Notes under the pieces: model-generated
Seen by the model: the letters and a program-made list of their open reading frames with translations, nothing else
Databases searched by the model: none
What the model was told of the DNA's origin: nothing
Made by a program: the position numbers and the translations under genes
Part shown: one piece after another, positions 24,845-32,472 of the stretch
How the letters are laid out: each line of letters starts with the position of its first letter
Numbering within the stretch: position 1 is the first letter of the stretch
From: Actinotalea alkalitolerans
GTDB taxonomy: Bacteria; Actinomycetota; Actinomycetes; Actinomycetales; Cellulomonadaceae
Assembly (NCBI RefSeq): GCF_023369855.1
Contig: NZ_JAMBPP010000005.1
Span: 124,001-188,000 of the forward strand
Direction of reading: 5' to 3'
Length of the DNA: 64,000 nucleotides

Positions 24845-26902
24845 ATGAACGGCAAGCAGATCGTCCAGCTCGCCGTCCCGGTGGGTGTGGTGGGGGTGGT
24901 CCTCCTGCTCGTGGTGCCGCTGCCGGCCGCGATGCTCGACTTCCTCATCGTCATCAACATCACGCTGTCCCTGGTGGTCCTGCTGACCAGCATGTACGTC
25001 AAGCGTCCGCTCGACTTCTCGGTGTTCCCCTCGCTGCTGCTGGTGCTGACGCTCTTCCGGCTCGGGCTCAACGTGGCCTCGACCCGTCTGGTGCTCGGCA
25101 ACGGCTACGCGGGCGAGGTCATCAACGCCTTCGGGAACATCGTGGTGGGCGGGTCGCTCATCATCGGTCTGGTCATCTTCCTGATCCTGGTGATCATCCA
25201 GTTCGCGGTGATCACCAGCGGTGCGGGCCGGGTGGCCGAGGTCGGGGCGCGCTTCACCCTCGACGCGATGCCCGGCAAGCAGATGGCGATCGACGCCGAC
25301 CTCAACGCCGGGCTCATCGACGAGGACACCGCCCGCACCCGTCGCGCCGAGATCTCGGCCGAGGCCGACTTCTACGGTGCGATGGACGGTGGTTCGAAGT
25401 TCGTCAAGGGCGACGCCATCGCCGGGATCGTCATCACCCTGATCAACCTGCTCGGCGGGTTCGCCATCGGGATGCTGCAGATGGGCATGTCGGCCGGGGA
25501 GTCCCTCGAGCGCTTCAGCCTGCTGACCATCGGCGACGGCCTGGTCACCCAGATCCCGGCCCTGCTGATGTCGGTCTCGACCGGTCTGATCGTGACCCGT
25601 GCGACCGCCTCGGCGGACATGGGCACCGCGGCGAGCGAGCAGCTCACCCAGAGCCGCACCGCGCTGCTGATCTCGGGCGGGGCGGCGATCGCGCTGGCCC
25701 TGGTCCCGGGGATGCCCAAGCTGCCCTTCGTGATCATCGGCCTGGCGCTGATCATCGTGTCGCAGCGGATCCGGGCGAACGAGGTCGCCGAGGCCGCGGG
25801 TGATGCGGCTGCCGCCGCCGGCTCGGCCGTGGCGCCCTCGGCCGACACCCCCGAGGCGCTGATCGAGCAGATGCGCGTGCACGCCCTGGAGATCCTGCTC
25901 GCCCCCGACCTGGTCGACATGGTGGGCTCGGGAACCGACCAGGACCTGCTCGCCCGGGTGCGTGGGCTGCGCCGCAAGATCGCGATGGAGCTCGGGGTCG
26001 TCGTGCCACCGGTGCGGACCCGTGACTCCGTGGACCTGCCCCGGTCGACGTACGCGGTGCGCATCGCCGGTGTCGAGGTCGGCCGCGGCCAGGCGCCGGG
26101 CGGCCGGCTGCTGGCCCTGGGGGACAACCTCGAGGGCATCGGCGGGACCAGCGTGGTCGAGCCGGTCTTCGGCCTGCCCGGCAAGTGGATCCCCACCGAG
26201 ATGCGGCACGCCGCCGAGATGGTGGGCGCCACCGTGGTGGACCGGGTCTCGGTGCTGATCACCCACCTGGGCGCGATCATCGACGCCAACGCCCCGCGAC
26301 TGCTCTCCCGCGAGGACGTGCGGGTGCTGACCGAGGGCGTCAAGGCCGTCAACCCGTCCGTGGTCGACGAGCTGGTCCCGGGCCTGCTGACCCTCGGCGA
26401 GGTGCAGCGGGTGCTCCAGGGCCTGCTCGCCGAGCGGGTCGCGATCCGCGACCTGAGCCGGATCTACGAGGGCCTGACCCTGCGCGCGAAGGTCGGTACC
26501 GACGTCGAGGGACTGGTCGAGGCGGCCCGGGCCTCGCTCGGCCCGGCACTGGCCGCCCCCTATGCGCAGGACGGCGTGCTGCGCGTGCTGACCCTCGACC
26601 CGACCCTCGAGCAGGGCCTGATGGAGGCCGTGCGTCCGGCGGAGGGCGGTTCGCAGATCGTGCTCGACCCGGCCCGCCTGGACCGGATGCTCCTGTCGCT
26701 GCGCAGCAAGGCGGCGCAGGGTGAGGCGAGCGGTCGGGAGGCAGTGCTGGTGTGCGCCCCGGGCCTGCGGCCCGCGCTGCGACGGACGGTGGCACTGGCG
26801 CTCCCGTCCCTGCCCGTGCTCTCCTACAGCGAAGTGACCGGAGCAGGCCTGCAGATCGAGACCGTGGGGGTGGTCAGCGATGCCCACGCGATTGCTGCTT
26901 GA
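24845..26902 (+). CDS. flhA: Flagellar export gate protein FlhA
   Basis: Largest export-gate protein, binding chaperone-substrate complexes. The 685-residue product has seven to eight membrane segments in the first 310 residues, the family signature GRVAEVGARFTLDAMPGKQ at about 125-145, and a large cytoplasmic domain ending near residue 685. The start is ATG 24845 (MNGKQIVQLAVPVGVVGVVL), preceded by GGAGAACC. It follows flhB after 64 bp. The flhF-like gene overlaps its last 23 bases. Confidence 0.97.
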   Translation: MNGKQIVQLAVPVGVVGVVLLLVVPLPAAMLDFLIVINITLSLVVLLTSMYVKRPLDFSVFPSLLLVLTLFRLGLNVASTRLVLGNGYAGEVINAFGNIVVGGSLIIGLVIFLILVIIQFAVITSGAGRVAEVGARFTLDAMPGKQMAIDADLNAGLIDEDTARTRRAEISAEADFYGAMDGGSKFVKGDAIAGIVITLINLLGGFAIGMLQMGMSAGESLERFSLLTIGDGLVTQIPALLMSVSTGLIVTRATASADMGTAASEQLTQSRTALLISGGAAIALALVPGMPKLPFVIIGLALIIVSQRIRANEVAEAAGDAAAAAGSAVAPSADTPEALIEQMRVHALEILLAPDLVDMVGSGTDQDLLARVRGLRRKIAMELGVVVPPVRTRDSVDLPRSTYAVRIAGVEVGRGQAPGGRLLALGDNLEGIGGTSVVEPVFGLPGKWIPTEMRHAAEMVGATVVDRVSVLITHLGAIIDANAPRLLSREDVRVLTEGVKAVNPSVVDELVPGLLTLGEVQRVLQGLLAERVAIRDLSRIYEGLTLRAKVGTDVEGLVEAARASLGPALAAPYAQDGVLRVLTLDPTLEQGLMEAVRPAEGGSQIVLDPARLDRMLLSLRSKAAQGEASGREAVLVCAPGLRPALRRTVALALPSLPVLSYSEVTGAGLQIETVGVVSDAHAIAA

Positions 26903-28124
26903 CGGTGAGGACCTGCGCAGCCTGATGCTGCGGGTCCGGCAGGAGATGGGCCCTGACGCACGCATCGTCAAGGCCGAGCGCATCCGCACGGGTGGCTTCG
27001 CGGGGTTCTTCGCCAAGGAGAGCTACGAGCTGACCGTCGAGGTGCCCGACGCGCGGCCCGCGGTCCGGGCCCGTCGTCGGCCGGCGGCGGCGCCGTCCGG
27101 GCCCGCGGCGGTGGGGATCGATGCCCTGCTGGCTGCCGCGGAGGCCGCCGAGGCCGACGGTGACGACCTGGCGGGGGCCCCGGCCCCGGTCGACGTCGGG
27201 GAGGTGCCGGTGGTCGCGGTCGCACCGTCGGGACCACCCGCTGCGCCTGAGCCGGCCGGCCCGACGGTGTCGACCTCAGGGGACAGCTTCGCCGAGGTGC
27301 TCGAGTCGATGCGCGCGATGGTGGGACCCCCGGGACCCGCTGTGGAGGTGCCCGACCCGGCAGCTCCGCCCACCCCCGACCCGGCGCCGCAGGACGGTAC
27401 CGGGGACGCGGCACCGGACCCCGCCGAGCCGGGCTACCCCTACCCCGAGCAGGACGCCGACCACCCGCGGTCCAGCGCCGCGGCCCTGCTCGAGCTCGGC
27501 ATCCCGACCCGGCTGCTCACCGGGTTCGCCGACCCGCACGCCGCGGTGCCGCTGTCCCAGCTGGTGCGGCGCTTCGAACGTCCGCCCACGGTGCGCCTCG
27601 AGCCCGGCACGGTGCTGGCCGTGGTCGGCGACGCCCACGCCGCACTGCGCACCGCGACGCAGATGGCCCACCGGGCCGGTCTGGACCCCCGCGACATCGT
27701 GCTGGCCGGTGACATCGACGCCGTCGCCGGCCACGGCCGCAGGCTGCAGACGACGTCGGCCGTGGCGCGGTACCGCAGCAAGCTCTCCCCGGAGGCGCTG
27801 TACATCGTCGTGGTGGGGGTCTCGCCGGCGCGTGACAGCTGGGCCGAGGGGGCGCTCTTCCTCGAGGCGCTGGCCCCCGACCAGGCGTGGGCTGCGGTCG
27901 ACGCCCGACGCAAGGCGATCGACCTGCGTCGCTGGATGCGGGTGGTCGGTGCGCACCGGCCGTTCGACGCGATCGCGGCCTCGTCGACCTTCGACGCGCA
28001 GGCCCCCGGCACGGTGCTCAACCTGGGTGTCCCGGTCGGCTGGGTCGACGGGCTGCCCGCGACCCCCGTGGTGTGGGCTGCGGTGCTCAGCGAGCGCCTG
28101 GCCGACGACGCCCGCTGGGACTGA
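26880..28124 (+). CDS. FlhF-like protein without a recognisable P-loop
   Basis: The 414-residue product has an N terminus like FlhF (LLLDGEDLRSLMLRVRQEMG and GPDARIVKAERIRTGGFAGF in residues 5-50), a variable Ala/Pro-rich middle (about 65-200) and a C-terminal alpha/beta domain (about 220-410) laid out like the SRP-type GTPase. However, the place where the GTPase P-loop should be reads TVLAVVGDAHAALRTATQMA, with no GxxxxGK[ST], so GTP binding is doubtful. Position after flhA is the normal FlhF position. FlhF normally acts in flagellar placement; here it may have a structural role. No flhG is present. Confidence 0.75.
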   Translation: MPTRLLLDGEDLRSLMLRVRQEMGPDARIVKAERIRTGGFAGFFAKESYELTVEVPDARPAVRARRRPAAAPSGPAAVGIDALLAAAEAAEADGDDLAGAPAPVDVGEVPVVAVAPSGPPAAPEPAGPTVSTSGDSFAEVLESMRAMVGPPGPAVEVPDPAAPPTPDPAPQDGTGDAAPDPAEPGYPYPEQDADHPRSSAAALLELGIPTRLLTGFADPHAAVPLSQLVRRFERPPTVRLEPGTVLAVVGDAHAALRTATQMAHRAGLDPRDIVLAGDIDAVAGHGRRLQTTSAVARYRSKLSPEALYIVVVGVSPARDSWAEGALFLEALAPDQAWAAVDARRKAIDLRRWMRVVGAHRPFDAIAASSTFDAQAPGTVLNLGVPVGWVDGLPATPVVWAAVLSERLADDARWD

Positions 28125-28238
28125 CCCCTGCCGCGACTGGCGCCTGCCGCGACGGTTCCATGGTCATCGCTGCCGGTGGCGTCCCACGGCGGCAGGTCGA
28201 TCGGGGGCTGCGCCGCCGGAGCGGATAGTCTCACCAGC

Positions 28239-28478
28239 ATGCTGGTCCTGAGTCGACGCGTCGGCGAACGCCTGATCATCGGTGACAACATCGTCATCAC
28301 GGTGATCGACGTGCGCAGCGACGGCGTGCGCATCGGCATCGACGCCCCCCGCGACGTGCGCGTGAACCGGGCAGAGGTGCTCGAGGCCGTCAAGCAGGCC
28401 AACCTCGAGGCGGCCTCGGCCGACGACGACGCCGTCGACGGTCTGCGAGCCCTGCGCCCGCCCACACCCGAGGCCTGA
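28239..28478 (+). CDS. csrA: Carbon storage regulator CsrA
   Basis: Dimeric RNA-binding protein that blocks or stabilises target mRNAs at GGA hairpins. The 79-residue product is a clear CsrA: MLVLSRRVGERLIIGDNIVI, then VRSDGVRIGIDAPRDVRVNR, with an acidic tail. It follows the flhF-like gene by 114 bp. A TAGTCT hexamer at 28226-28231, 7 bases before the ATG, could be a -10 box of a leaderless promoter, or csrA may be carried by the export operon. In motile Gram-positive bacteria CsrA represses flagellin translation and is titrated by FliW; fliW is not in the window. Candidate targets are the CATGGA hairpins. Confidence 0.97.
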   Translation: MLVLSRRVGERLIIGDNIVITVIDVRSDGVRIGIDAPRDVRVNRAEVLEAVKQANLEAASADDDAVDGLRALRPPTPEA

Positions 28479-28487
28479 CCGGCCGCG

Positions 28488-28697
28488 TCATTCTGCCGGT
28501 GTACGGAGCGCGTAGCCGAGGAGTCCGAGCGCGGCCAGCACCATCGCGCCGTTGAGGAGCAGCGGGGGCCACACGTACGCCGCGCCCAGCGCGAGGTGGC
28601 GGTAGACCTGCCACCCGATCCCGGCGAGGCCGAGGAGCAGGATGACGGTGTTGAGCACCACGACACGGATCCGCTGCCACCGACTCATGGCCGCCAC
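28488..28697 (-). CDS. Hypothetical two-helix membrane protein
   Basis: A 69-residue protein with two membrane segments (VVVLNTVILLLGLAGIGWQV, about residues 12-31, and LLLNGAMVLAALGLLGYAL, about 46-64) and short polar ends. Family not recognised. It converges on csrA with a 9-bp gap. ATG 28688 is an alternative start. Codon use matches the neighbours, which supports a real gene. Confidence 0.6.
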   Translation of the reverse strand: MAAMSRWQRIRVVVLNTVILLLGLAGIGWQVYRHLALGAAYVWPPLLLNGAMVLAALGLLGYALRTPAE

Positions 28698-28744
28698 CGT
28701 AGGCCAGCATGACCGTCAGCACCGGGCCGTCCGTCAGCGTCGGG

Positions 28745-29059
28745 TCAGTCGAGCAGCGGCAGATCGAGGTCGTACGCCAGGACGACGGCTCGGGCGAGCT
28801 CGGCCTCCTGCTGGACGGTCAGGTACCCGACGGTGCGTCCGAGCATCGTGCGGGGGACGGTCACCACGTTGTCGAGTGCGACTGCGCACGTGTGGTCGAG
28901 GCCGTTGTGCGGCCCGAGCCGGACCTCGCTCGACAGACCCTTGACGGTGCTGGTGATGGGGGCGACGGTGACCTTCGTCATCGCACCTCGAGCCCCCTCA
29001 CGGGTGAGCACCAGAGCCGGTCGGGTCTTGTCGAGGTGGACCAGGCAGATCTCCCGCAC
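28745..29059 (-). CDS. mazF: MazF/PemK-type endoribonuclease toxin
   Basis: Toxin of a type II toxin-antitoxin pair, cutting mRNA at short sequences. The 104-residue product has the MazF core: MREICLVHLDKTRPALVLTR, then VTVAPITSTVKGLSSEVRLG and the conserved CAVALDNVVTVPRTMLGR. Length is typical. It starts 3 bp after the antitoxin stop, so the two are one operon read leftward. Confidence 0.93.
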   Translation of the reverse strand: MREICLVHLDKTRPALVLTREGARGAMTKVTVAPITSTVKGLSSEVRLGPHNGLDHTCAVALDNVVTVPRTMLGRTVGYLTVQQEAELARAVVLAYDLDLPLLD

Positions 29060-29062
29060 GTC

Positions 29063-29296
29063 TCAGTCCTCGACACCTGTGTGGGTGGCGGTCCACCTCA
29101 CGAGTCCGTCGAGGTCGTCCGTCGACCCGTGGCGACCGAGCGTCTGAGCGTCGTGCTCGGCGAGGAGTCTGCGCATCTCGCGCTCCACCGCGGACGCGAC
29201 GAGCGCCGCCCGGCTCGGTGCTTGACCGGCGGCGACGGCGCGGTCGAGGAAGGCCACCATCTCGTCCGGGAGGCGGACGGCGATCTGTGTGCTCAC
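29063..29296 (-). CDS. Ribbon-helix-helix antitoxin of the MazF pair
   Basis: Antitoxin and autorepressor, 77 residues. The N terminus (MSTQIAVRLPDEMVAFLDRA) is a ribbon-helix-helix DNA-binding fold; the C-terminal half should bind the toxin. The start is GTG 29296, only 6 bases after a TACGTT -10 box, so the mRNA is probably leaderless. A perfect 13-bp inverted repeat lies just upstream and is a likely operator. Confidence 0.9.
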   Translation of the reverse strand: MSTQIAVRLPDEMVAFLDRAVAAGQAPSRAALVASAVEREMRRLLAEHDAQTLGRHGSTDDLDGLVRWTATHTGVED

Positions 29297-29302
29297 GCAG
29301 CG

Positions 29303-29340
29303 AACGTACCACCGTGCATCCCGATGTGGGATGCACGGTG
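29303..29340 (-). promoter_or_regulatory. Operator palindrome and promoter of the mazF operon
   Basis: CACCGTGCATCCC (29310-29322) and its exact complement GGGATGCACGGTG (29328-29340) form a 13-bp inverted repeat with a 5-base centre. Reading leftward, TACGTT at 29303-29308 follows the repeat and can serve as -10 box, so the palindrome covers the -35 region. Consistent with antitoxin autoregulation. As RNA it could also form a hairpin. Confidence 0.7.
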
Positions 29341-29448
29341 AGGCGAGTCGTCACACGACGTGCAGCCCGCGGACACCGCACGGCCACCGGCGTCTCCTAG
29401 CGTGCTCGTGACGGTCGGCGCCGCGCCGGCCCGCAACCGGAGGTTCGC

Positions 29449-30093
29449 GTGGCCCTCACCCTCTCTCTCGTGCGGCACGGCCAGACGGTGTACAACGCCG
29501 AGGGGCGCCTCCAGGGCTGGTGCGACTCACCGTTGACGGCCCGGGGCCTCGCAGGTGTGCGCACGACCGCGGCCCACCTGGCCAGACGGCCGGTCACGGT
29601 CGCGTACGTCAGCCCGGCCGGCCGTGCCCAGACGACGGCGCACGAGATCATGGCGCACCACCCGGGCGCGCCGCTCGTCACCGACCCCGACCTGCGGGAG
29701 TTCGGCTTCGGCGACCTCGAGGCACGTCCCGAGACGGACCTGGCCGCCCGGTACGACCCGGACACGATGTTCGACGAGGTGCTCCGGGGGACCTTCGCGG
29801 GCATCCCCGGCGGTGAGACCGGCGCGCAGCTCCGGGCCCGGGTACGGTCGGCGTTCGCGCGGATCGAGCAGCGTCATCAGCGCGGCCACGTCCTGGTCGT
29901 GGGTCATGGGCTGACCCTGCGCGCGTACCTGATGATGATTGGCTCGGACCCGGCTGGGCCTCTGCCCAACGCGAGCGTGTCCACGGTGGAGGTGGACAGC
30001 GACGGCCGTCGGCGGGTGGTCGCCAGTGCTGTGGACGTCGCCGGTCAGGGTGTCCCCGACGTGGTCGGCGCCGCGCCCGCGCTGGCGCGATGA
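29449..30093 (+). CDS. Histidine phosphatase family protein
   Basis: Phosphoglycerate-mutase-like phosphatase, 214 residues. The catalytic motif LVRHGQTVYNAEGRLQGW is at residues 7-24, with the second histidine in HVLVVGHGLTLRAYL (about 144-158) and the acid/base Glu region near DLREFGFGDLEARPE. Substrate unknown. The GTG start lies about 40 bases after a TAGCGT hexamer (29398-29403) that may be its -10 box. It stands alone between the two toxin-antitoxin operons. Confidence 0.88.
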   Translation: MALTLSLVRHGQTVYNAEGRLQGWCDSPLTARGLAGVRTTAAHLARRPVTVAYVSPAGRAQTTAHEIMAHHPGAPLVTDPDLREFGFGDLEARPETDLAARYDPDTMFDEVLRGTFAGIPGGETGAQLRARVRSAFARIEQRHQRGHVLVVGHGLTLRAYLMMIGSDPAGPLPNASVSTVEVDSDGRRRVVASAVDVAGQGVPDVVGAAPALAR

Positions 30094-30204
30094 CTCGAGC
30101 CGAGCGCCCTGGCCTGACGGTGCTCGAGGCAGCGGGAGGTGCTCACCGCAGATGGGCCACCGCGAGGTGCCCTTGGTGCATGGGCGTCGCCTCGCTCGGT
30201 CGCT

Positions 30205-31485
30205 CTACGCCCCTGCGGCACGTGGGTGGGCCGGCTCTCGGACGACGCCTCGGGCGTGCTCAGCGAGCGGGCCTTCCAGGCGCCGGCGCACCTGCTCGGC
30301 GTCCGGATCACCACCCAGCTCGTCGAGGGCGGTGCTCACGGCGCTGGGGACCAGCTGTGCGATCTGGCGGGCGCGAGCCAGGAGCTCGTCGCGGTCCACC
30401 CGGACCTCGTCGGCCAGTCGGTGCCATGCCGCGGCGTCCATCTGCGCGAAGGCGAACGTCCCGCCGATCCTCATGGACGCGACCCGCTGCTCCGCGGGCT
30501 GGTCGTACGCCAGGCCGGTCGCGACGTCGTACAGCGGGGCGAGAGTCACCTCCTCCCCGTCGAGGAGGACTGCGTAGTTGCGTGCGTGCGCATCCGGTGC
30601 GCCGATCACGGAGTTGAAGATCAGGCCGTCGAGGAACCGGGAGACGTTGGCCCTGGCGGCGGCTGGTCGCGGTGACGCCTCGCGCAGCAGTCGGACGACC
30701 TCGGCGGCCGACGGGCCCGCGTACTGCTCGTACTTGGCCTCGGTGCCGAGCGCCTGGCACAGGTCCTCCTGGTGCCGGCGCTGGACGGTGCCCGCGGCGT
30801 CGGTGAAGCGGTCGAACCGGGTCACCACGATCGCGTTCTGCGACCTGAACGCGGCGTACTCGGTTCCGGCCACGTCCAGGCCCACCAGGTGCGCGGCACG
30901 CATGCTCACGTGCTCGATCAGGGCTTGCGCTCGCAGGCGACGGATGCCGGGCTTGAGGATGTGGGTCGTGGGTTCGGCGCCGTGCGCGACGAACCACGCG
31001 CCGTCCTGCCGGCGCAGCGCGACCTTGCCCTGGGTGCCGCCGAGCGACCAGTGCTCCCCGGGCATGGACCACGACGAGTCCTCGTCGAGCTCCATCGCGT
31101 CCAGGCGCACCTCGATCTCCCCGTCCGGGCACAGCTCGAGCGACCCGCTACGGGCCAGCGTGGCCGCGACGTCAGCCGGTGGGCACAGCTGCACCGCCCC
31201 GGCGCAGTCCCTGCCGACTGCGCCGAGCAGGTCCAGCAGCTCGCCGGGATCCACGCCGTGGGCGCGCCCGATGGCGGCGCGGACGCCGTTGCTCTCGGGC
31301 AGGAGTGCGTCGAGGAACGAGTGGACCGGCGCCCCGGTGTGTGTGACCTCTCCCGGTGGCAGTGACAGCGACAGCGGGGTGCCGTCACCGTCACCGGTGT
31401 ACGTCAGGCGGAGGGTCCCGGCCCGGGTGCGTTCGACTGTCGCCACGGCGTGCCCGCCGAGCAGCACCGCGAGCTCGCGTCTCAC
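30205..31485 (-). CDS. hipA: HipA-type serine/threonine kinase toxin
   Basis: Toxin kinase that in Escherichia coli phosphorylates glutamyl-tRNA synthetase and causes dormancy. The 426-residue product has the HipA N-terminal domain (about residues 1-110), the central substrate domain and the C-terminal catalytic region with NSVIGAPDAHARNYAVLLDG and LAPLYDVATGL. The start is GTG 31485, overlapping the hipB stop as GTGA; length then matches HipA (about 410-440). Reading further upstream would run through hipB. Confidence 0.92.
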   Translation of the reverse strand: MRRELAVLLGGHAVATVERTRAGTLRLTYTGDGDGTPLSLSLPPGEVTHTGAPVHSFLDALLPESNGVRAAIGRAHGVDPGELLDLLGAVGRDCAGAVQLCPPADVAATLARSGSLELCPDGEIEVRLDAMELDEDSSWSMPGEHWSLGGTQGKVALRRQDGAWFVAHGAEPTTHILKPGIRRLRAQALIEHVSMRAAHLVGLDVAGTEYAAFRSQNAIVVTRFDRFTDAAGTVQRRHQEDLCQALGTEAKYEQYAGPSAAEVVRLLREASPRPAAARANVSRFLDGLIFNSVIGAPDAHARNYAVLLDGEEVTLAPLYDVATGLAYDQPAEQRVASMRIGGTFAFAQMDAAAWHRLADEVRVDRDELLARARQIAQLVPSAVSTALDELGGDPDAEQVRRRLEGPLAEHARGVVREPAHPRAAGA

Positions 31486-31739
31486 CGGTCTGGCTCCGTG
31501 TCGTCCCGGATCATCAGGCTCGCGTCGAGAGCATCCAGGACGCGCATGAGACGGCCGACCTCCAGGCCCTCGGTCTGCCCCTTCTCGAGTGCCACGACCC
31601 ACTGCCGGGACACCCGCGCCACCTGCGCGAGCTCGGCCTGGGACCACCCTCGGCGTCGACGCAGCGTCCTGGCGGCCGTGCCGAGCTTTGACAGCGACCG
31701 CGCGTTGAGCAGAACTGAGCTAGTCGTCACGGATGTCAC
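31482..31739 (-). CDS. hipB: HipB-type helix-turn-helix antitoxin
   Basis: Antitoxin and repressor of the hip operon, 85 residues from GTG 31739. A Cro/C1-type helix-turn-helix is visible (TLRRRRGWSQAELAQVARVS, about residues 24-43, then RQWVVALEKG). A TTGACA-N17-TACGGT promoter predicts transcription start at about the in-frame GTG 31730, so the protein may begin there, three codons later, from a leaderless message. Confidence 0.9.
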   Translation of the reverse strand: MTSVTTSSVLLNARSLSKLGTAARTLRRRRGWSQAELAQVARVSRQWVVALEKGQTEGLEVGRLMRVLDALDASLMIRDDTEPDR

Positions 31740-31805
31740 CGTACGGCGACAGGTCAGCTATGTCAATGTATTCTGACATTGCTGTCATGTCGCTGTACCC
31801 TGACA
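31734..31805 (-). promoter_or_regulatory. hipBA promoter with three operators spaced 27 bp
   Basis: Three palindromes TGTCR-N8-YGACA start at 31734, 31761 and 31788, exactly 27 bp apart. Reading leftward, TTGACA (31761-31766) lies in the middle operator and TACGGT (31738-31743) in the operator nearest hipB, with 17 bp between. Repressor bound at the two inner sites would cover both promoter elements. Confidence 0.8.
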
Positions 31806-31943
31806 TGCCCTAGCCCCCTTCGGGCACGCCTGGCGGTTGCGCCGTTCGCTGACAGTCACGTGGGGGAGCGCCGCCGCGAGCCGCTGGACGTCCTCGAGAT
31901 CCGTCGCGTCGACCCGAACGCGGCGAACGCAGGCTCGTGGCCG

Positions 31944-32321
31944 TCAGTCGCCGATGTCCCCGGAGATCCACGACGTGATGTTCGGGTTCTTGGGGGAGAA
32001 CACCACGCGGAGCACCTGCGGCGGTGAGGTCCCTTGCTCGGGTAGCTCGATGCGGGTGCGACCGCGACGCGATGCCGGTCGCCGGTCAAGGGTCTCCCAG
32101 GTCCCGTCGGCGCCTCGACGCTGCAGGCTCACGCTGCCCGGGAGCGCGGTGAGCAGCAGGAGGTCGGCCGTCCCTTCCCGGAGCAGGGACGTCCTGCGCG
32201 CGCGCTCCCGGTCCTTGCGGCTGACGGCACCGATCGGTGCCGCGACGCCGATGGAGCCGTTGATGCCAGCGCCCGGATCCATCGACGCCGCCATGCTCGC
32301 CCGTTCCCGACGGTCGTCCAT
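31944..32321 (-). CDS. Hypothetical protein
   Basis: A 125-residue protein of unknown family. The first 40 residues are Arg/Ala/Gly-rich; residues about 45-125 alternate hydrophobic and polar residues (LLLLTALPGSVSLQRRGADG; PPQVLRVVFSPKNPNITSWI), suggesting a beta-sheet domain. No signal peptide or membrane segment. The ATG is preceded by GGAGGGGG at a good distance, which supports a real gene. It lies between hipB and cheA on the opposite strand to cheA. Confidence 0.6.
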   Translation of the reverse strand: MDDRRERASMAASMDPGAGINGSIGVAAPIGAVSRKDRERARRTSLLREGTADLLLLTALPGSVSLQRRGADGTWETLDRRPASRRGRTRIELPEQGTSPPQVLRVVFSPKNPNITSWISGDIGD

Positions 32322-32391
32322 CGGTCCCCCTCCACGTCGGTGTGGTCCTGGGACGAGGCTAGCGGGGCGTGATCAGTCACCCACGCGCATT

Positions 32392-32421
32392 CCTCACATC
32401 GCGGGGCGCAGGACCGATCAG
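32392..32421 (+). promoter_or_regulatory. Sigma-28-type promoter of cheA-cheW-mcp1
   Basis: CCTCA, 17 bases, CCGATCAG. Predicted start near 32427; leader about 45 bases, which contains two hairpins. Confidence 0.78.
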
Positions 32422-32428
32422 TGGGGCA

Positions 32429-32457
32429 ACACGTGACGGACCAACCGTCACCCGTGT
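32429..32457 (+). other. Hairpin in the cheA leader
   Basis: ACAC-GTGACGG pairs with CCGTCAC-(CC)-GTGT around an ACCAA loop: 11 bp with a two-base bulge, starting at the predicted 5' end of the message. It may stabilise the transcript or control access to the start. As DNA it could be an operator. Confidence 0.45.
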
Positions 32458-32471
32458 GCCATGGAGGGCGC
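32456..32471 (+). promoter_or_regulatory. CATGGA element overlapping the cheA ribosome site
   Basis: GTGCC and GGCGC can pair (one wobble) around ATGGAG; the GGAGGG part is also the Shine-Dalgarno site for GTG 32473. Same CATGGA core as the fliC and flbD leaders; here occupation by CsrA would directly block the start. Stem shorter and weaker than in fliC. Confidence 0.4.
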
Positions 32472-32472
32472 T

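Noticed and set aside
28192-28206. GGTCGATCGG upstream of csrA as a sigma-28-type -10
   Set aside because: The required TCA 17 bases upstream is absent; csrA more likely uses the TAGTCT box or read-through.
32461-32463. ATG 32461 as start of cheA
   Set aside because: No ribosome site precedes it; GTG 32473 has GGAGGG at the right distance and gives the usual CheA N terminus. The ATG belongs to the CATGGA element.
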